This document shows, piece after piece, positions 49,557 to 51,264 of a stretch of 51,264 nt of DNA (positions are counted from its first letter, which is position 1; each line of letters starts with the position of its first letter). A program made the position numbers and the translations under genes. Under the pieces are notes generated by a model. That model searched no databases, was not told where the DNA came from, and was given only the letters and a program-made list of their open reading frames with translations. Origin of the DNA: Acidimicrobiia bacterium (GTDB lineage Bacteria; Actinomycetota; Acidimicrobiia; Spongiisociales; ZC4RG35); contig WHUC01000003.1 in NCBI GenBank assembly GCA_009377435.1, forward strand, positions 1 to 51,264, in the 5' to 3' direction.

Positions 49557-50333
49557 CTACTGGTCGGCCACCCATCGACCGACCTGGATGACAAACTCGT
49601 CGAGGTCGCCGAGACGATCGAGATTCTCCACGACCCGGTCATCGTCGACATCGGCGTACCGGTGGACCAGGATGTTCCGGAACCCGGAAGCCGCTCCGAG
49701 CCGCTCGGCAACGGCGGTGTCGATGACGTCGTTTCTCGCCAGTTCGGCAAAGGCGTCGGCATTGGTCTCGGGAGTGCTCCAACCTTCTGACACCGATAAA
49801 TGGTGGGCCACCCGGGCGGCGCCCTCGATGGCGGTGATGAACCGATACTTGATGGCGTCGAGGTCGGTCTCGGTTAATGACGAACCCACGAATCGTCCCA
49901 GGACGTCACGGTCCCGGCGGACCCGATCGAGGAGTCGGAGGACGCGTTCGGCGTCAACCATCGGTGACTCTGCCTCCAGCCACTCCCGTTGGCGGCGACG
50001 GAGATGGGGGATCTCGTCCAAATAGATGAACCGGGTGTCGGCCTGCCAGGCCACCCGCCGCGGGGGGTCGTCATCGAACAGCACCCGGCCCTCGAGGGCC
50101 ACCCGCCCGGCGAGCCAGAGCGGTGCGGTGTCGAGAACGGTGAGGTCGACTCCCGCAGGGAGGCCGACGTCCCACCGATCCGGCGGGTCCTGTCCCCACC
50201 AGGCGGCCACATCGAGATCGGAATCCGGTCGCTCGGTGCCACCAGCCCGGCTTCCGAACACGAAGGCGAACCGGGAGTCGGACTTTCGCAGTGTGGCAGC
50301 GACGGTTGACTCCAGGTCGGCTGTCGGTTCCAT
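49557..50333 (-). CDS. Single-chain nucleotidyltransferase-HEPN (MntA-HepT-like) protein
   Basis: A 258-residue protein. The N-terminal minimal nucleotidyltransferase domain has GSRAGGTERPDSDLDVA at residues 27-43, the G-S-x-x-x-G ... S-D-x-D motif of MntA. The C-terminal half is a helical HEPN/DUF86-like domain ending in RNILVHRY (R219-x4-H224-x-Y226), the RX4HXY motif of the HepT RNase toxin. In known type VII systems the two domains are separate proteins, with MntA AMPylating the HepT tyrosine. Here both are in one polypeptide. The ATG lies six bases after TACCCT. Confidence 0.8.
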   Translation of the reverse strand: MEPTADLESTVAATLRKSDSRFAFVFGSRAGGTERPDSDLDVAAWWGQDPPDRWDVGLPAGVDLTVLDTAPLWLAGRVALEGRVLFDDDPPRRVAWQADTRFIYLDEIPHLRRRQREWLEAESPMVDAERVLRLLDRVRRDRDVLGRFVGSSLTETDLDAIKYRFITAIEGAARVAHHLSVSEGWSTPETNADAFAELARNDVIDTAVAERLGAASGFRNILVHRYADVDDDRVVENLDRLGDLDEFVIQVGRWVADQ

Positions 50334-50339
50334 GGGCTC

Positions 50340-50345
50340 AGGGTA
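50340..50345 (-). promoter_or_regulatory. -10 box of the nucleotidyltransferase-HEPN gene (leaderless type)
   Basis: TACCCT lies six bases before the ATG at 50333. Confidence 0.45.
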
Positions 50346-50479
50346 CCGAGCCAGTCCCCCCCGATCGTGCCATAGCGAACGGCGCCGCTCCCCGAAGCCT
50401 CGGTGCGACAGAGCCCCGAACCGTGGGCCGGCGGTGACGGCAGGCGTGAGCGCGAGCCCTAATGGGTGTGTAACTGGGT

Positions 50480-51264
50480 TCAGGGGATGAGGACGTCGGC
50501 GACGATGATCGCCGAGAGGGCCGCCAGGTAGATGTTGGAGGCGGTGAAGAGACGGATCGGCTTGGTGTCGGGTCGGGTCATCCGCCACGACTCCCAGAAG
50601 AACCAGCCCCCCAGACCAATGGCCCCGACCAGATAGACCCATCCCATACCGGCCACCGGCACCAGCAAGAGGGTGAGCCAAACCAGGATCGCCGAGTAGA
50701 GGAGGATCTGGCGTACGGTCGCCTCACGACCACGAACGACCGGGAGCATCGGCACCGAGGCCGCGGCGTAGTCGGACTGGTAACGGAGTGCCAGAGCCCA
50801 GAAATGTGGTGGCGTCCAATAGAAGACGATGGCAAACAGGATCCAGGCGGGAAGACCCACCCCCCCGGTCACCGCGGCCCAACCCACCAGGGCGGGAGCG
50901 GCACCGGCAGCACCACCGATAACGATGTTCCGGGTGGTGGTCCGCTTGAGAAGAATGGTGTAGACGACCACATAGAAGAGGAGAGCCGCCGTCGACCAGA
51001 CGGCGGCGGTGAGGTTGGTGAAGACCCACAACCAGGCGAACCCGACCACCCCGAGCCCGACGCCGAACCAAAGGGCATTCCTCGCCTCCACACCATGCAC
51101 CGGTAGGGGCCGCCGCTTGGTGCGTCCCATCAGCCCGTCGATGTCCCTATCTAGATAGCTGTTGAGTGTGTTGGCGCCAGCCGCCGACAGGGTGCCGCCG
51201 ATGAGGGTCGCCAGCACCAGCCAGGTGCCGGGCCAACCCTGGGCGGCGAGGACCATCGCCGGAA
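50480..51264 (-). CDS. ctaB: Protoheme IX farnesyltransferase (5' end outside window)
   Basis: A polytopic UbiA-family prenyltransferase that makes haem O for haem-copper oxidases. The first Asp-rich site is in NTLNSYLDRDIDGLMGRTKR, and YWTPPHFWALALRYQSDY gives the second conserved region. About eight membrane helices are visible. The reading frame continues past the right edge, and the usual 30 or so N-terminal residues, including the first helix, are missing. The internal ATG near the edge is not the start. The presence of ctaB suggests an ordinary aa3-type oxidase cluster beyond the window. Confidence 0.93.
   Translation of the reverse strand, partial: PAMVLAAQGWPGTWLVLATLIGGTLSAAGANTLNSYLDRDIDGLMGRTKRRPLPVHGVEARNALWFGVGLGVVGFAWLWVFTNLTAAVWSTAALLFYVVVYTILLKRTTTRNIVIGGAAGAAPALVGWAAVTGGVGLPAWILFAIVFYWTPPHFWALALRYQSDYAAASVPMLPVVRGREATVRQILLYSAILVWLTLLLVPVAGMGWVYLVGAIGLGGWFFWESWRMTRPDTKPIRLFTASNIYLAALSAIIVADVLIP

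Overview
The window looks like chromosome from a high-GC, aerobic actinobacterium, most probably of the class Acidimicrobiia or a near relative. This is inferred from gene content, not from a marker tree. The evidence is a mycothiol glycosyltransferase (mshA) beside a YbjN-like gene, an F420-type LLM oxidoreductase, a very large NAD-glutamate dehydrogenase, a menaquinone-type nuo operon preceded by a geranylgeranyl-reductase flavoprotein, actinobacterial SLH-like repeats on a subtilase, many GTG/TTG starts, and many start codons only 6-8 nt after a TANNNT box (leaderless transcripts). No transposase, integrase, CRISPR array, rRNA or tRNA was recognised.

Layout. 1-18.7 kb (minus strand): complex I, split into nuoABCD, nuoEFG and nuoHIJKLM(partial). 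A NAD-glutamate dehydrogenase lies between nuoD and nuoE. A small lipoprotein gene and a convergent orphan ABC ATPase lie between nuoG and nuoH. 18.9-20.9 kb: a MenJ-like quinone-tail reductase and a lipoprotein. 21.1-27.6 kb (minus): a seven-gene cytochrome bc operon: membrane protein, 2[4Fe-4S] ferredoxin, split cytochrome b, Rieske protein, a 680-residue two-haem cytochrome c, membrane protein. 27.8-31.1 kb (plus, divergent): a CcoN-like protein that has lost nearly all haem and copper ligands, a CcoO-like cytochrome c and a second cytochrome c. The two cytochromes and the C-terminal cytochrome b half share an N-terminal helical module and acidic linkers.

31.2-35.1 kb: SAM hydroxide adenosyltransferase, secreted subtilase, Clp1-like polynucleotide kinase. 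35.1-35.7 kb: a gene-free stretch with palindromic repeats and three DnaA-box-like 9-mers. 35.7-45.3 kb (mostly minus): YbjN-mshA-acetyltransferase-asparaginase, a membrane molybdopterin oxidoreductase, an LLM oxidoreductase, a glutamate-cysteine ligase-like enzyme, 3-methyladenine glycosylase, and a DAHP synthase/chorismate mutase fusion behind a Phe/Tyr-rich leader peptide. 45-51 kb: MarR and a divergent membrane protein, a DUF445 protein, VapBC, an SAH riboswitch with ahcY, a single-chain MntA-HepT-like protein, and the haem O synthase ctaB running off the right edge.

Together the respiratory genes describe NADH -> menaquinone -> modified bc complex -> cytochrome c electron flow. The ferredoxin and the ligand-less oxidase-like module set it apart from textbook complexes. 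The strongest candidate for an undescribed system is this bc cluster plus the decommissioned cbb3-like module, tied together by the shared N-terminal domain. Three families of palindromic intergenic repeats run through the window, and copies sit at the places where the nuo operon is interrupted.
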